Positions 1 through 8,862 of a stretch of DNA of 64,000 nt are shown piece by piece (positions within the stretch are counted from its first letter, which is position 1; the number at the start of each line of letters is the position of its first letter). The stretch spans positions 56,682 through 120,681 of the forward strand of contig NZ_MSXV01000053.1 of NCBI RefSeq assembly GCF_001945395.1, in the 5' to 3' direction. Below the pieces are notes generated by a model, which did not search any database, was not told where the DNA came from, and saw only the letters and a program-made list of their open reading frames with translations. The position numbers and the translations under genes were made by a program. The stretch is from Pseudomonas sp. PA15(2017). GTDB lineage: Bacteria > Pseudomonadota > Gammaproteobacteria > Pseudomonadales > Pseudomonadaceae.

Positions 1-748
<748 letters not shown>

Positions 749-1019
749 AACAGGATCCTTGGGTAGCAGGAGAATTCAGGCGGCGATTTTAATCACGCCC
801 GGCCGCGACCGCGACCAAAATCGGCAGACCGGCCGACGTGCAGTGCTTTCGCCGTTATCCGAATGGCTTCCCGCGAGGCCATTATTGATCCCGCGAATTG
901 CCCTGGATCAGCCCCGACGCCCCACCACTGGACTACGCTGAAGGTGTAGGCCACCGCTGCTCCGCAACCAGGGCAGCGGCGCAGCTCATGGCACGCGACA
1001 CTTGCGAGGAGGCTTCGCC

Positions 1020-1184
1020 ATGGACGCTTTCCACATCATGATCGTGCTGCTGATCAGCGGCTTTCTGCTGCTGGGCATCGGCTTCAACAACCGCGAACAG
1101 GAATGGGGCATCTGGCTGACCGGGCTGGGCGCGCTGTCGATGTTCGCCCCGCTGTTCTTCAAGGTATTCATCGAGTTCGGCTGA
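1020..1184 (+). CDS. Small inner-membrane protein, 54 aa, unknown function
   Basis: A 54-residue protein starting MDAFHIMIVLLISGF. It has two hydrophobic stretches (about residues 4-20 and 32-50) joined by a short polar loop with NNREQEWG, so a two-helix hairpin in the inner membrane is likely. A strong GAGGAGG site at 1005-1011 sits 8 bases before the ATG at 1020; this is better than the in-frame TTG at 1002. It ends 8 bases before the 3' end of moaE on the other strand. I do not recognise a family function. Confidence 0.75.
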   Translation: MDAFHIMIVLLISGFLLLGIGFNNREQEWGIWLTGLGALSMFAPLFFKVFIEFG

Positions 1185-1192
1185 TAGGCTTT

Positions 1193-1651
1193 TCAGCTAT
1201 CGGCTTGCCAGCGCCTGGCGGACGCCTGGTCGCTTTCCCGGCCCTCGACCCAGCGCGGGCCGCTGGCGGTGTCTTCCTTCTTCCAGAACGGCGCGCGGGT
1301 TTTCAGGTAGTCCATGATGAACTCGCAGGCCTGAAAGGCTGCCTGGCGGTGGGCGCTGGCCACGCCGACGAAGACGATCGGCTCGCCCGGCTCCAGCCGC
1401 CCGACGCGGTGAATCACCTCGACGCCCAGCAATGGCCAGCGCTCGCGAGCCTGACTCTCGATGCCTGCCAGGGCCTTTTCGGTCATGCCCGGGAAATGCT
1501 CGAGAAACATGCCGGCCACGTCCTGGCCGTCATTGAAATCACGCACGTAGCCGACGAAGCACGCCACGGCGCCGACGCCGGTGTTGGCGGCATGCACGGC
1601 GTTGGTTTCAGAGCCGGGATCGAAAACGGCCTGCTGGACGCGAACTGCCAT
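1193..1651 (-). CDS. moaE: Molybdopterin synthase catalytic subunit MoaE
   Basis: MoaE is the large subunit of molybdopterin synthase, which puts two sulfurs from MoaD thiocarboxylate onto precursor Z (cPMP). The 152-residue length fits the family (150 in E. coli). Family landmarks include GAVACFVGYVRDFN near the N-terminus, HRVGRLEPGEP, and the active-site region KTRAPFWKKE near the C-terminus. I start at the ATG at 1651 (MAVRVQQAVFD) rather than upstream in-frame codons, because this leaves one base between moaD stop and moaE start. It is last in the moaC-moaD-moaE operon. Confidence 0.96.
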   Translation of the reverse strand: MAVRVQQAVFDPGSETNAVHAANTGVGAVACFVGYVRDFNDGQDVAGMFLEHFPGMTEKALAGIESQARERWPLLGVEVIHRVGRLEPGEPIVFVGVASAHRQAAFQACEFIMDYLKTRAPFWKKEDTASGPRWVEGRESDQASARRWQADS

Positions 1652-1652
1652 C

Positions 1653-1895
1653 TCAGCCTCCGGTGACCGTGGGGAAGAACGCCACCGCATCACCGTCGAC
1701 CAGCGGCTCACTCAACGCGCAGAGCTCTTCGTTGCGGGCGCACATCAGGCCGCGCTCGGCGAGCACCTCCCAGGCGCCGCCGCGGGCCAGCAGGCGAAGG
1801 CGCAGTTCATCGAGGGTCGCGAAATCGCCCGGCAGCTCCTCGGCATCCAGGCCCAGGGTTTCGCGATAACGGGCGAAGTACTGCACGCGGATCAT
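1653..1895 (-). CDS. moaD: Molybdopterin synthase sulfur carrier MoaD
   Basis: MoaD is the ubiquitin-like sulfur carrier of molybdopterin synthase. The protein is 80 residues and ends in the required Gly-Gly (FFPTVTGG), which is adenylated by MoeB and thiocarboxylated. The start ATG overlaps the moaC stop by four bases (ATGA), a sign of translational coupling. moaE follows after one base. Confidence 0.96.
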   Translation of the reverse strand: MIRVQYFARYRETLGLDAEELPGDFATLDELRLRLLARGGAWEVLAERGLMCARNEELCALSEPLVDGDAVAFFPTVTGG

Positions 1896-2371
1896 CGCTC
1901 GTCCTCGCCGGCCAGGAAGTGGCCGCTCTTACCACCGAGCTTTTCCAGCAGGCGCACCTGCTCGATGACCATGCCGCGATCCACCGCCTTGCACATGTCA
2001 TAAATGGTCAGCGCCGCGACACTGGCGGCGGTCAGCGCTTCCATCTCCACGCCGGTCTGGCCGGTGAGTTTGCAGCGCGCGCGGATCAGCACGGCGTCGT
2101 CGCCATCAGCCTGAAGCTCGACCTTGGCGCTGGTGAGCATCAGCGGATGACACAACGGAATCAGATCGGAGGTCTTTTTCGCAGCCTGGATGCCGGCGAT
2201 ACGCGCCACGGCGAAGACGTCGCCTTTGGGGTGCTCACCGTCGACGATCATCTGCAACGTGGTGGGCAGCATGCGTACCCGGGCCTCGGCCACGGCTTCG
2301 CGCACGGTCTGCGCCTTGTCGCTGACGTCGACCATATTGGCGCGCCCCTGGGAGTCGAGATGGGTCAGCAC
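1892..2371 (-). CDS. moaC: Cyclic pyranopterin monophosphate synthase MoaC
   Basis: MoaC converts the MoaA product 3',8-cyclo-GTP into cPMP, the first stable intermediate of molybdenum cofactor synthesis. Motifs present are KTSDLIPLCHPL (mid-protein), TGVEMEALTA and TIYDMCKAVDRGM, followed by KLGGKSG at the C-terminal end. I choose the GTG at 2371 (VLTHLDSQGRANMVDV), which has GGAG eight bases upstream and gives 159 residues against 161 in E. coli. The longer frame to 2443 adds a low-complexity extension. It is first gene of moaCDE; no moaA is near. Confidence 0.96.
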   Translation of the reverse strand: MLTHLDSQGRANMVDVSDKAQTVREAVAEARVRMLPTTLQMIVDGEHPKGDVFAVARIAGIQAAKKTSDLIPLCHPLMLTSAKVELQADGDDAVLIRARCKLTGQTGVEMEALTAASVAALTIYDMCKAVDRGMVIEQVRLLEKLGGKSGHFLAGEDER

Positions 2372-2482
2372 GGGCAATCTCCAAGTAGAAAACCTGGGGA
2401 TTGTAGGCCCCGCACCGCCCCCTGCAAACCATGGGCGCCGCAATGCATGCCTGGAGCCGCCAGGCGGCTCCGTGGCGATGGG

Positions 2483-3874
2483 TTACATGTGGCTTTCGGC
2501 GTACTCGGCGAGGATCGAGCGCGGCACGCCCTGCAGGGTGATGTGCACACCGTGCTCGAAGCCCTTGAAGCGCTCGGTGAGGTAGGTCAGCCCCGAGCTG
2601 GGCGCCGAAAGATAAGGGGTATCGATCTGCGCCAGGTTGCCCAGGCAGATCACCTTGGAGCCATTGCCGGCACGGGTGATGATGGTCTTCATCTGGTGCG
2701 GGGTGAGGTTCTGGCATTCGTCGATCAGGATCAGGCTCTGCTGGAAGCTGCGCCCACGAATGTAGTTCAGGGATTTGAACTGCAACGGCACCTTCTGCAG
2801 GATGTAGTCGACGCTGCCGTGGGTGTTCTCGTCATCCATGTGCAGGGCTTCGAGGTTGTCGGTGATGGCGCCCAGCCAGGGCTCCATCTTCTCGGCCTCG
2901 GTGCCGGGCAGAAAGCCGATTTCCTGATCCAGGCCCTGCACACTGCGGGTGGCGATGATGCGCCGGTAGCGCTTGCTGACCATGGTTTGCTCGATGGCCG
3001 CGGCCAGCGCCAGGATGGTCTTGCCCGAGCCGGCGGCGCCAGTCAGGTTGACCAGATGGATGTCCGGGTCGAGCAGCGCGTAGAGCGCCAGCGCCTGGTG
3101 GATGTCCCTTGGTTTGAGCCCCCAGGCCTCCTGATGCAGCAGCGGCTCCTGGTGCAGATCGAGAATCAGCAGCTCGTTGCCTTCGACCTCCTTGACCCAA
3201 CCAACGAAGCCCTGCTCGTCGATGATGAATTCGTTGACGTTGACCGCCGGCAAGTCTTCGCTGAGCTGCACGCGGTGCCAGGTGCGCCCATGGCCCTGGC
3301 GGGTATCGACCTTGGCGACGCGGTCCCAGAAGGCACCGTTGACGTCGTGGTAACCCTTGGAAAGCAGCGAGACGTCGTCGACCAGTTGGTCGGTGTGATA
3401 GTCCTCGGAATCCAGCCCGCAACCACGCGCCTTCAGGCGCATGTTGATGTCCTTGGTCACCAGCACCACGGACATGCCCGGGCGTCGCGACTTCAATTCC
3501 ACCAGTTGGTTGATGATCTTGTTGTCGTTGAGGTCTTCCGGTAGCCAGGTGACCGGCGCCGCACTCTTGCTCATGAGAATCGACAGAAAACCGCAAGGGC
3601 CGCTCTTGTCCCGCTGGATCGGCACCCCGTGCTCGACCTCCTCGGGGGTGGCGCCACCGAGAATCTTGTCGATCAGGCGGATCGCTTGCCGGCATTCGGC
3701 GGCGACGCCCTGCTTGCCGGTTTTCAGCTTGTCGAGTTCCTCGAGCACCGTCATCGGGATGGCGACGTGGTGTTCCTGGAAATTGAGCAGCGCGTTGGGA
3801 TCGTGAATCAGGACATTGGTGTCGAGGGCGTACAAGGTTGGGGCGGTGGGCTTGATGCGTCCGTGGTCATCCAT
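2483..3874 (-). CDS. PIN domain-PhoH ATPase (PhoH2-like)
   Basis: A 463-residue fusion of an N-terminal PIN nuclease-like domain (LYALDTNVLIHDPNALL, then EELDKLKTG, residues about 15-150) and a C-terminal PhoH-type P-loop ATPase. The Walker A is GAAGSGKT and the Walker B is ILIDECQNLTPHQ. Such PIN-PhoH proteins are known in other bacteria as RNA-unwinding ribonucleases; that activity here is inferred. The ATG at 3874 has AGAGGTG upstream. It lies 111 bases upstream of moaC on the same strand, the usual Pseudomonas order, but a functional tie to molybdenum cofactor is not evident. Confidence 0.9.
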   Translation of the reverse strand: MDDHGRIKPTAPTLYALDTNVLIHDPNALLNFQEHHVAIPMTVLEELDKLKTGKQGVAAECRQAIRLIDKILGGATPEEVEHGVPIQRDKSGPCGFLSILMSKSAAPVTWLPEDLNDNKIINQLVELKSRRPGMSVVLVTKDINMRLKARGCGLDSEDYHTDQLVDDVSLLSKGYHDVNGAFWDRVAKVDTRQGHGRTWHRVQLSEDLPAVNVNEFIIDEQGFVGWVKEVEGNELLILDLHQEPLLHQEAWGLKPRDIHQALALYALLDPDIHLVNLTGAAGSGKTILALAAAIEQTMVSKRYRRIIATRSVQGLDQEIGFLPGTEAEKMEPWLGAITDNLEALHMDDENTHGSVDYILQKVPLQFKSLNYIRGRSFQQSLILIDECQNLTPHQMKTIITRAGNGSKVICLGNLAQIDTPYLSAPSSGLTYLTERFKGFEHGVHITLQGVPRSILAEYAESHM

Positions 3875-4260
3875 ACTCGTCACCTCTTGTCGGATCCAGC
3901 GACGGAATGCCAGGACGGCGCTCCGCCACACAGGACCACCGACTCCCGATCAGGAGCGCCGCAAACGGGTGAGGGCCGAGGGCCGCCACCTGTCTGCAGG
4001 GTTCGGCGGTCTTTCAAAGCGTGGTCTGCGCGTGCCGGTCATCATGCCCGGTTCGTCGCAAACCACAGTTCGTTGATACTCCAAAAAATGTGACAGGCAA
4101 ATGATCTTTTCAGTTTTTTTATTTTTATTTTTCGGTTGGACGAATGACCTTGGCAGCGGCGCTCGCCGGGCACTAGAGTCATGAGTCCAGCCCCCTGCCG
4201 TGTAACACGCGGGCCCTGCCGAATCGGCTAGAATCGCTGCTCCGCCGAAGGAGACGACTC
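3875..4260. other. Divergent intergenic region, phoH-like / yaaA
   Basis: This 386-base gap carries the promoters for two divergent genes. An AT-rich block at about 4080-4135, with a long run of T, is the main low-GC feature. The GGAG site for yaaA is close to 4248. No convincing ORF or RNA gene is seen. Confidence 0.6.
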
Positions 4261-5040
4261 ATGCTGATGGTGATTTCACCTGCCAAGACCCTGGACTACG
4301 AAAGCGCACCGGTGACTTCGCGCTTCACCCAACCCGAATTCCTCGATCACTCCCGGGAGCTGGTCGCCCAGCTGCGCGACTTCACACCTGCGCAGATCGC
4401 CGAACTGATGCACCTGTCCGACAAGCTGGCCGGACTGAACGCTGCACGTTTCGGTAGCTGGACTCCGGTATTCGACACGCAGAACGCCAAGCAGGCGCTG
4501 CTGGCCTTCAAGGGCGACGTGTACACCGGGCTGGACGCGGAAAGCTTCACCGAGGCCGACTTCGATTTCGCCCAGCAGCACCTGCGCATGCTCTCCGGCC
4601 TGTACGGGCTGCTGCGCCCGCTGGACCTGATGATGCCCTACCGCCTGGAGATGGGTACCAAGCTGGCCAACGCCCGCGGCAAGGATCTCTACGCATTCTG
4701 GGGCGAGCACATCAGCGAGTGGCTGAACCAGGCGCTGGCCGCCCAGGGCGACGATGTGCTGCTCAACCTGGCGTCCAACGAATATTTCGGGGCGGTCAAG
4801 CGCAAGGTGCTGAAGGCGCGAATCATCGACACCGAATTCAAGGACCTGAAGAACGGCCAGTACAAGATCATCAGCTTCTACGCCAAGAAGGCCCGCGGCC
4901 TGATGGCCCGCCACGTGATCCGCGAGCGGGTGACGGACCCGCAGCACCTCAAGGACTTCGACGACCAGGGCTACCGCTTCTCGGCAAAGGACTCGAGCGC
5001 CGACAAACTGGTGTTCCTGCGCGATCACGCGCCTGAGTAA
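4261..5040 (+). CDS. yaaA: Peroxide stress protein YaaA (DUF328)
   Basis: YaaA-family protein of 259 residues (257-258 is typical). The start MLMVISPAKTLDYES and the internal GLYGLLRPLDLMMPYRLEMG and NLASNEYF are family hallmarks. In E. coli it limits free iron and DNA damage during hydrogen peroxide stress. The ATG follows a GGAG site. A hairpin with arms at 5029-5037 and 5044-5052 spans the stop codon but has no T-run. Confidence 0.95.
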   Translation: MLMVISPAKTLDYESAPVTSRFTQPEFLDHSRELVAQLRDFTPAQIAELMHLSDKLAGLNAARFGSWTPVFDTQNAKQALLAFKGDVYTGLDAESFTEADFDFAQQHLRMLSGLYGLLRPLDLMMPYRLEMGTKLANARGKDLYAFWGEHISEWLNQALAAQGDDVLLNLASNEYFGAVKRKVLKARIIDTEFKDLKNGQYKIISFYAKKARGLMARHVIRERVTDPQHLKDFDDQGYRFSAKDSSADKLVFLRDHAPE

Positions 5041-5176
5041 GGGCTCAGGCGCTTCGGCGCGAGCCGCGTCGCGGCGAGAAACGGGCCCTTGCGAAACATT
5101 CGCCAATCCCTGAGCGGGTGCCGAGGCCGTCGGCCTTGTGTAGGATTGGCGGACACTCGACATTCAAGGTCCAGTC

Positions 5177-5641
5177 ATGATTTTTGGCGCGATTCTGGTT
5201 CTCAGCTGGTTTATCCTGCTGATCCGCTACCCGGCCAAGGCCCTGCCCATTTCCCTGGCCGCACTGGCCGGGCTGGGCCTGGTGACGAGCTGGGTGCTGT
5301 GGCAGGAAAGCCGCGAGAACCGCGACCTTGCTCATCTGGAATTGCGCATCACCCATGCCCCGCAGAGCTGCCCAGCCGATCGCCCGCTGAGCCTGCACCT
5401 GCACAATGGCAGCGAGGCTGCCCTGCAGGAGCTGCGCTGGCAGATCACCGCCTATCGGCCGGGCGACAGCGTCAATCTGGCGCAGCGCCTGTACGAGGCA
5501 CCGCGCTACAGCGGCCCCGGCGAATTGTTGCCCGGTGCCGATTGGCAAACCTGCCTGCCGCTGCCTACCCTGCGTAGCGGCTATCGCGCCAGCACCCTGG
5601 AATTCCGTGCCGAACAACTGCAAGGCACCTTCAGTCGCTAG
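5177..5641 (+). CDS. Membrane-anchored protein of unknown function
   Basis: A 154-residue protein. Two hydrophobic stretches near the N-terminus (MIFGAILVLSWFILL and LPISLAALAGLGLVTSWVLW) anchor it. The rest, from about residue 50, looks periplasmic and beta-rich, with two cysteines (QSCPAD and WQTCLPLP) that could pair. Its start lies 136 bases after yaaA, and the SDR gene begins 44 bases after it. Function not recognised. Confidence 0.75.
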   Translation: MIFGAILVLSWFILLIRYPAKALPISLAALAGLGLVTSWVLWQESRENRDLAHLELRITHAPQSCPADRPLSLHLHNGSEAALQELRWQITAYRPGDSVNLAQRLYEAPRYSGPGELLPGADWQTCLPLPTLRSGYRASTLEFRAEQLQGTFSR

Positions 5642-5685
5642 GCGCTGTTTCACGATCCACACAACAACAATCACAAGGATTATCC

Positions 5686-6516
5686 ATGAGCCACCCTACG
5701 GTTCTGATCACCGGCTGCTCCAGTGGCATCGGCCGGGCATTGGCCGACACCTTCGCGCAGCAGGGTTATCAGGTCTGGGCAAGCGCCCGCAAAAGCGAAG
5801 ACGTGGCACGCCTGAGCGAAGCCGGTTTTCATGCCGTGCAACTGGACGTGAATGACGCTGCCGCGGTCGAGCAACTGGCCGCCACGCTCAAGGAACGCTG
5901 CGGCGGGCTCGATGTGCTGATCAACAATGCCGGTTACGGCGCCATGGGCCCGCTGCTCGATGGCGGCGCCACGGCGATGCGCAAGCAGTTCGAGACCAAC
6001 GTGTTCTCCCTGGTCAACGTGACCCGTGCGCTGTTTCCGCTGCTGCGCCAGAACAAGGGCCTGGTGATCAATATCGGCAGCGTATCGGCCGTGCTGGCAA
6101 CTCCGTTCGCGGGCGCTTACTGTGCCTCCAAGGCCGCGGTACACGCCGTCAGCGACGCCCTGCGCCTGGAACTTGCGCCATTCGGCGTCGGCGTGATGGA
6201 AGTGCAGCCGGGCGCCATCGAATCCAGCTTCGGCACCCACGCCAGCCGCCAGGCCGAGCAATTGATTGGCGAGCATTCACCATGGTGGCCGGTGCGCGAC
6301 GGCATCCGCGCCCGCGCCATCGCCTCCCAGGATAACCCGACCCCTGCCAGCCACGTCGCACGCAACGTATTTGCCGCCGTAGCCAGCCCCAAGCGCCCGC
6401 GGGTGCTGCGCCTGGGCAACGGCAGCCGGGCCTTGCCGCTGCTTTCGGCGCTGTTGCCCGGCGCCTTGCTCGACCGCGTGCTGAGCCGCCGCTTCGGCCT
6501 GGATCGCCGTTTGTAG
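5686..6516 (+). CDS. Short-chain dehydrogenase/reductase
   Basis: A classical SDR of 276 residues. It has the cofactor loop TGCSSGIG (residues 9-16), NNAGYG at 80-85 and the catalytic Tyr145 and Lys149 in YCASK. The C-terminal 60 residues are Arg-rich and resemble the tail of SDRs acting on lipids or retinol-like substrates, but the substrate is unknown. AAGGAT lies just before the ATG. It is followed after 63 bases by a small membrane protein, so they may be co-transcribed. Confidence 0.88.
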   Translation: MSHPTVLITGCSSGIGRALADTFAQQGYQVWASARKSEDVARLSEAGFHAVQLDVNDAAAVEQLAATLKERCGGLDVLINNAGYGAMGPLLDGGATAMRKQFETNVFSLVNVTRALFPLLRQNKGLVINIGSVSAVLATPFAGAYCASKAAVHAVSDALRLELAPFGVGVMEVQPGAIESSFGTHASRQAEQLIGEHSPWWPVRDGIRARAIASQDNPTPASHVARNVFAAVASPKRPRVLRLGNGSRALPLLSALLPGALLDRVLSRRFGLDRRL

Positions 6517-6579
6517 AACCTGACGTCACGGGCGAGACTCCAAGCTTCATCGCCATCGCCATCGCCGAGCCCTGTCGCC

Positions 6580-6966
6580 ATGTCGCCTTCCCATCAGCCT
6601 GTCGCCATGCTGCGCTATGCCCTCTTCGGTGTGGCGGCGGCGGTGCTACTCAACGTACTGCTGCGCAGCTTCGTCAAACTCGGCGGCGTGCTGGCCACCC
6701 TGGTGATCGCTGCCAGCATCGCGGCGCTGATGGCGTTGCTGTTCGCCTGGCAGCAACGCCGCCCGCCCACGCGTGGTGAGCGACGCCGCCTGGTGTGGCT
6801 GTACGGCGGCATGCTGGCGCTGCTGTACGCCGGGCTGCTGACCATGATGACCCTGCAGGACGAGCCCAGCCCCATGGGCATAGTGATCTTCATCCTGCAT
6901 TACCTCGCCTATCCGCTACTCGCCCAATTGCTGTTCTCGGAGCGCATCTTCAAGCGCACGCCCTGA
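6580..6966 (+). CDS. Inner-membrane protein, 128 aa, unknown function
   Basis: A 128-residue protein with four predicted membrane helices (about residues 12-28, 35-57, 73-90 and 98-117) and a basic loop QQRRPPTRGERRR between helices two and three. No catalytic motif is visible. The start may instead be the Met ten residues in (MLRYALFG). It is between an SDR and a diguanylate cyclase on the same strand. Confidence 0.7.
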   Translation: MSPSHQPVAMLRYALFGVAAAVLLNVLLRSFVKLGGVLATLVIAASIAALMALLFAWQQRRPPTRGERRRLVWLYGGMLALLYAGLLTMMTLQDEPSPMGIVIFILHYLAYPLLAQLLFSERIFKRTP

Positions 6967-7031
6967 TCGGCTGGCACTTGCCGGCCGATCGCTGCTCTAC
7001 ACTCGATGACAGAGAACGATTTGGAACCTCG

Positions 7032-8444
7032 ATGAGAAGCAGCCGGCACATCAAGACCCAGGAGCGACGCATCATCGTGGTGCTGCTCGTGGCGTTGCTG
7101 AGCGTGCAGGTGGTGATCTACCTGGTCAGTACCCGCACCAACCGCAGCATCGTCGAGGAAACCATCAGCAGCAGCCTGCAGACCACCACTCAGGTGGTCG
7201 ACGAACTGCTCGAACTGCGCCAGCGGCAACTGGCCCAGGGCGCTGCGGTGCTGGCCGCCGACTACGGCCTCAAGGAGGCCATCGCCACGGGCGAGCGCTC
7301 GACCATCGAATCCATGCTGGGCAATCACGGTAAGCGGCTGAAGGCCGACATCGCGCTGCTCAACACCCTCGACCGGCAGTTGATCGCCAGCGTACCGCGG
7401 GAGCTGCAGCAAGCCGATATCGCGCCGCTGCTCAAGGCGGCCGCGCAGTCCGCCAGACCCGACGCCCAGCCGGTCAGCCTGCTGCGCAGCCAGAGCGGCG
7501 TGCTCTATCAGCTCATCCACAGCGTGGTGAGCATGCCCACGCCCCAGGCCGAGCTGACGCTCGGTTTCGCCATCGATGACGAACTCGCCGAAGCCCTCAA
7601 GCAAGTCACCGACACCGATTTCGTGTTCCTGTCCCGGGGCCAGAATGGCGCCTGGCAATTGCACGGCAATACCTTGAGCAGCAGCTTCGAGCGCTTGCTG
7701 GGCAACCCGGCGGCGTTGGTCGACGGTGCCGAATGGACGCTGCAGGACGAGCGCGACGAATACCTGATGCATTCGGTGGCGCTGAGCAACTTCAACGCCC
7801 AGGAGGCCAGCGAAGTGCTACTGATCGCCGGCAAGTCGCTGAGCCAGAACATGGCCGCTTACGAGCGCATCGAACGCTTCCAGCGCTATCTGCTGCTGGC
7901 CAGCCTGGGGCTGTCGGCGCTGGTGGTGGTACTGATCGGCCGGCATCTGCTGCGACCGCTCAACACCCTGGCCCACCAGGACCCGCTGACCGAACTGCCG
8001 AACCGTCGCGTGTTCGACCACAGCGTCGCCAGCGCCTTGGCCAAGAGCCGTTCGGCGCCGCTGGCATTGATGATGATCGATCTGGACCACTTCAAGCAGA
8101 TCAACGATCGCTACGGCCATGCTGCCGGCGACGAGGTACTCAAGGTGAGCGCCCGTCGACTGCGCGGCCTGTTGCGCAGTATCGACATGCCGGCGCGCCT
8201 GGGCGGCGACGAATTCGCCGCCCTACTGCCCGGTCTCGACAGGGCTGCGGCCATTCGCCTGGGCCAGCGCATCGAGGACGAGCTGAGCGAGCCTATCGCC
8301 TTCAGTGGGCAGAGTTTGCAGGTGGGCATCAGCATCGGTATCGCCATCGCGCCGGAGGACGGCAGTACCGCCAGCGAACTGCTGCGCATGGCCGACACCG
8401 AGATGTATGCCGACAAGGCGCAGCGCGAAAGCAATCCGGTCTGA
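7032..8444 (+). CDS. Diguanylate cyclase with periplasmic sensor domain
   Basis: A 470-residue protein that should make c-di-GMP. Helix one is at about residues 15-35, and a periplasmic sensor of about 240 residues follows. A second helix (YLLLASLGLSALVVVLIG) leads directly to a GGDEF domain without a HAMP segment. The active-site motif is intact (LGGDEFA near residue 390), and an inhibitory I-site RSID lies exactly five residues before it, so product feedback is likely. The sensor looks like a Cache-type fold, by inference. The start is the ATG at 7032 with GGA upstream; in-frame codons back to 6795 belong to the shadow of the preceding gene. Confidence 0.92.
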   Translation: MRSSRHIKTQERRIIVVLLVALLSVQVVIYLVSTRTNRSIVEETISSSLQTTTQVVDELLELRQRQLAQGAAVLAADYGLKEAIATGERSTIESMLGNHGKRLKADIALLNTLDRQLIASVPRELQQADIAPLLKAAAQSARPDAQPVSLLRSQSGVLYQLIHSVVSMPTPQAELTLGFAIDDELAEALKQVTDTDFVFLSRGQNGAWQLHGNTLSSSFERLLGNPAALVDGAEWTLQDERDEYLMHSVALSNFNAQEASEVLLIAGKSLSQNMAAYERIERFQRYLLLASLGLSALVVVLIGRHLLRPLNTLAHQDPLTELPNRRVFDHSVASALAKSRSAPLALMMIDLDHFKQINDRYGHAAGDEVLKVSARRLRGLLRSIDMPARLGGDEFAALLPGLDRAAAIRLGQRIEDELSEPIAFSGQSLQVGISIGIAIAPEDGSTASELLRMADTEMYADKAQRESNPV

Positions 8445-8508
8445 AAGGTCGAACGTCCGCACCAGGATGCCGGTCGCTACTCAGTCATTTCCAGTTTCCG
8501 GATACCTT

Positions 8509-8754
8509 ATGGAGTACCTCGACTGGCTGCAATGGCCAGCCATGCTGATCACCGTCATCGCCGCCTGGCTGGTCGCTTCCAAGCAGCGCCGCCGCCGTAA
8601 CCTGGGCTTCTGGGTATTTATGGCCAGCAACCTGCTGTGGATCGCCTGGGGCCTCTACAGCCACGCCTACGCGCTGATCGTGCTGCAACTGTGCCTGGGG
8701 GCGATGAACATTCGCGGTGCCATCAAGACCGAGACGCCAGCCGAACGCGCCTGA
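8509..8754 (+). CDS. Small membrane protein, 81 aa
   Basis: An 81-residue protein starting MEYLDWLQWPAM. It has three hydrophobic segments: about residues 8-22, 34-50 and 53-66. The basic loop SKQRRRRN lies between the first two. Such short three-helix proteins can be SemiSWEET-like half transporters, but I cannot claim that here. The ATG at 8509 is used; the upstream reading frame overlaps the cyclase. Confidence 0.65.
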   Translation: MEYLDWLQWPAMLITVIAAWLVASKQRRRRNLGFWVFMASNLLWIAWGLYSHAYALIVLQLCLGAMNIRGAIKTETPAERA

Positions 8755-8862
8755 GCGGTCGCGGTGCTGCCATTCAAGGGCGAGCTGTGAGACCATCGGC
8801 GGCTTGCCATCGTTTTCCAACAGCCATGCCAAACCTCGCCCTGATGCCAGAGAGCCCGCCCG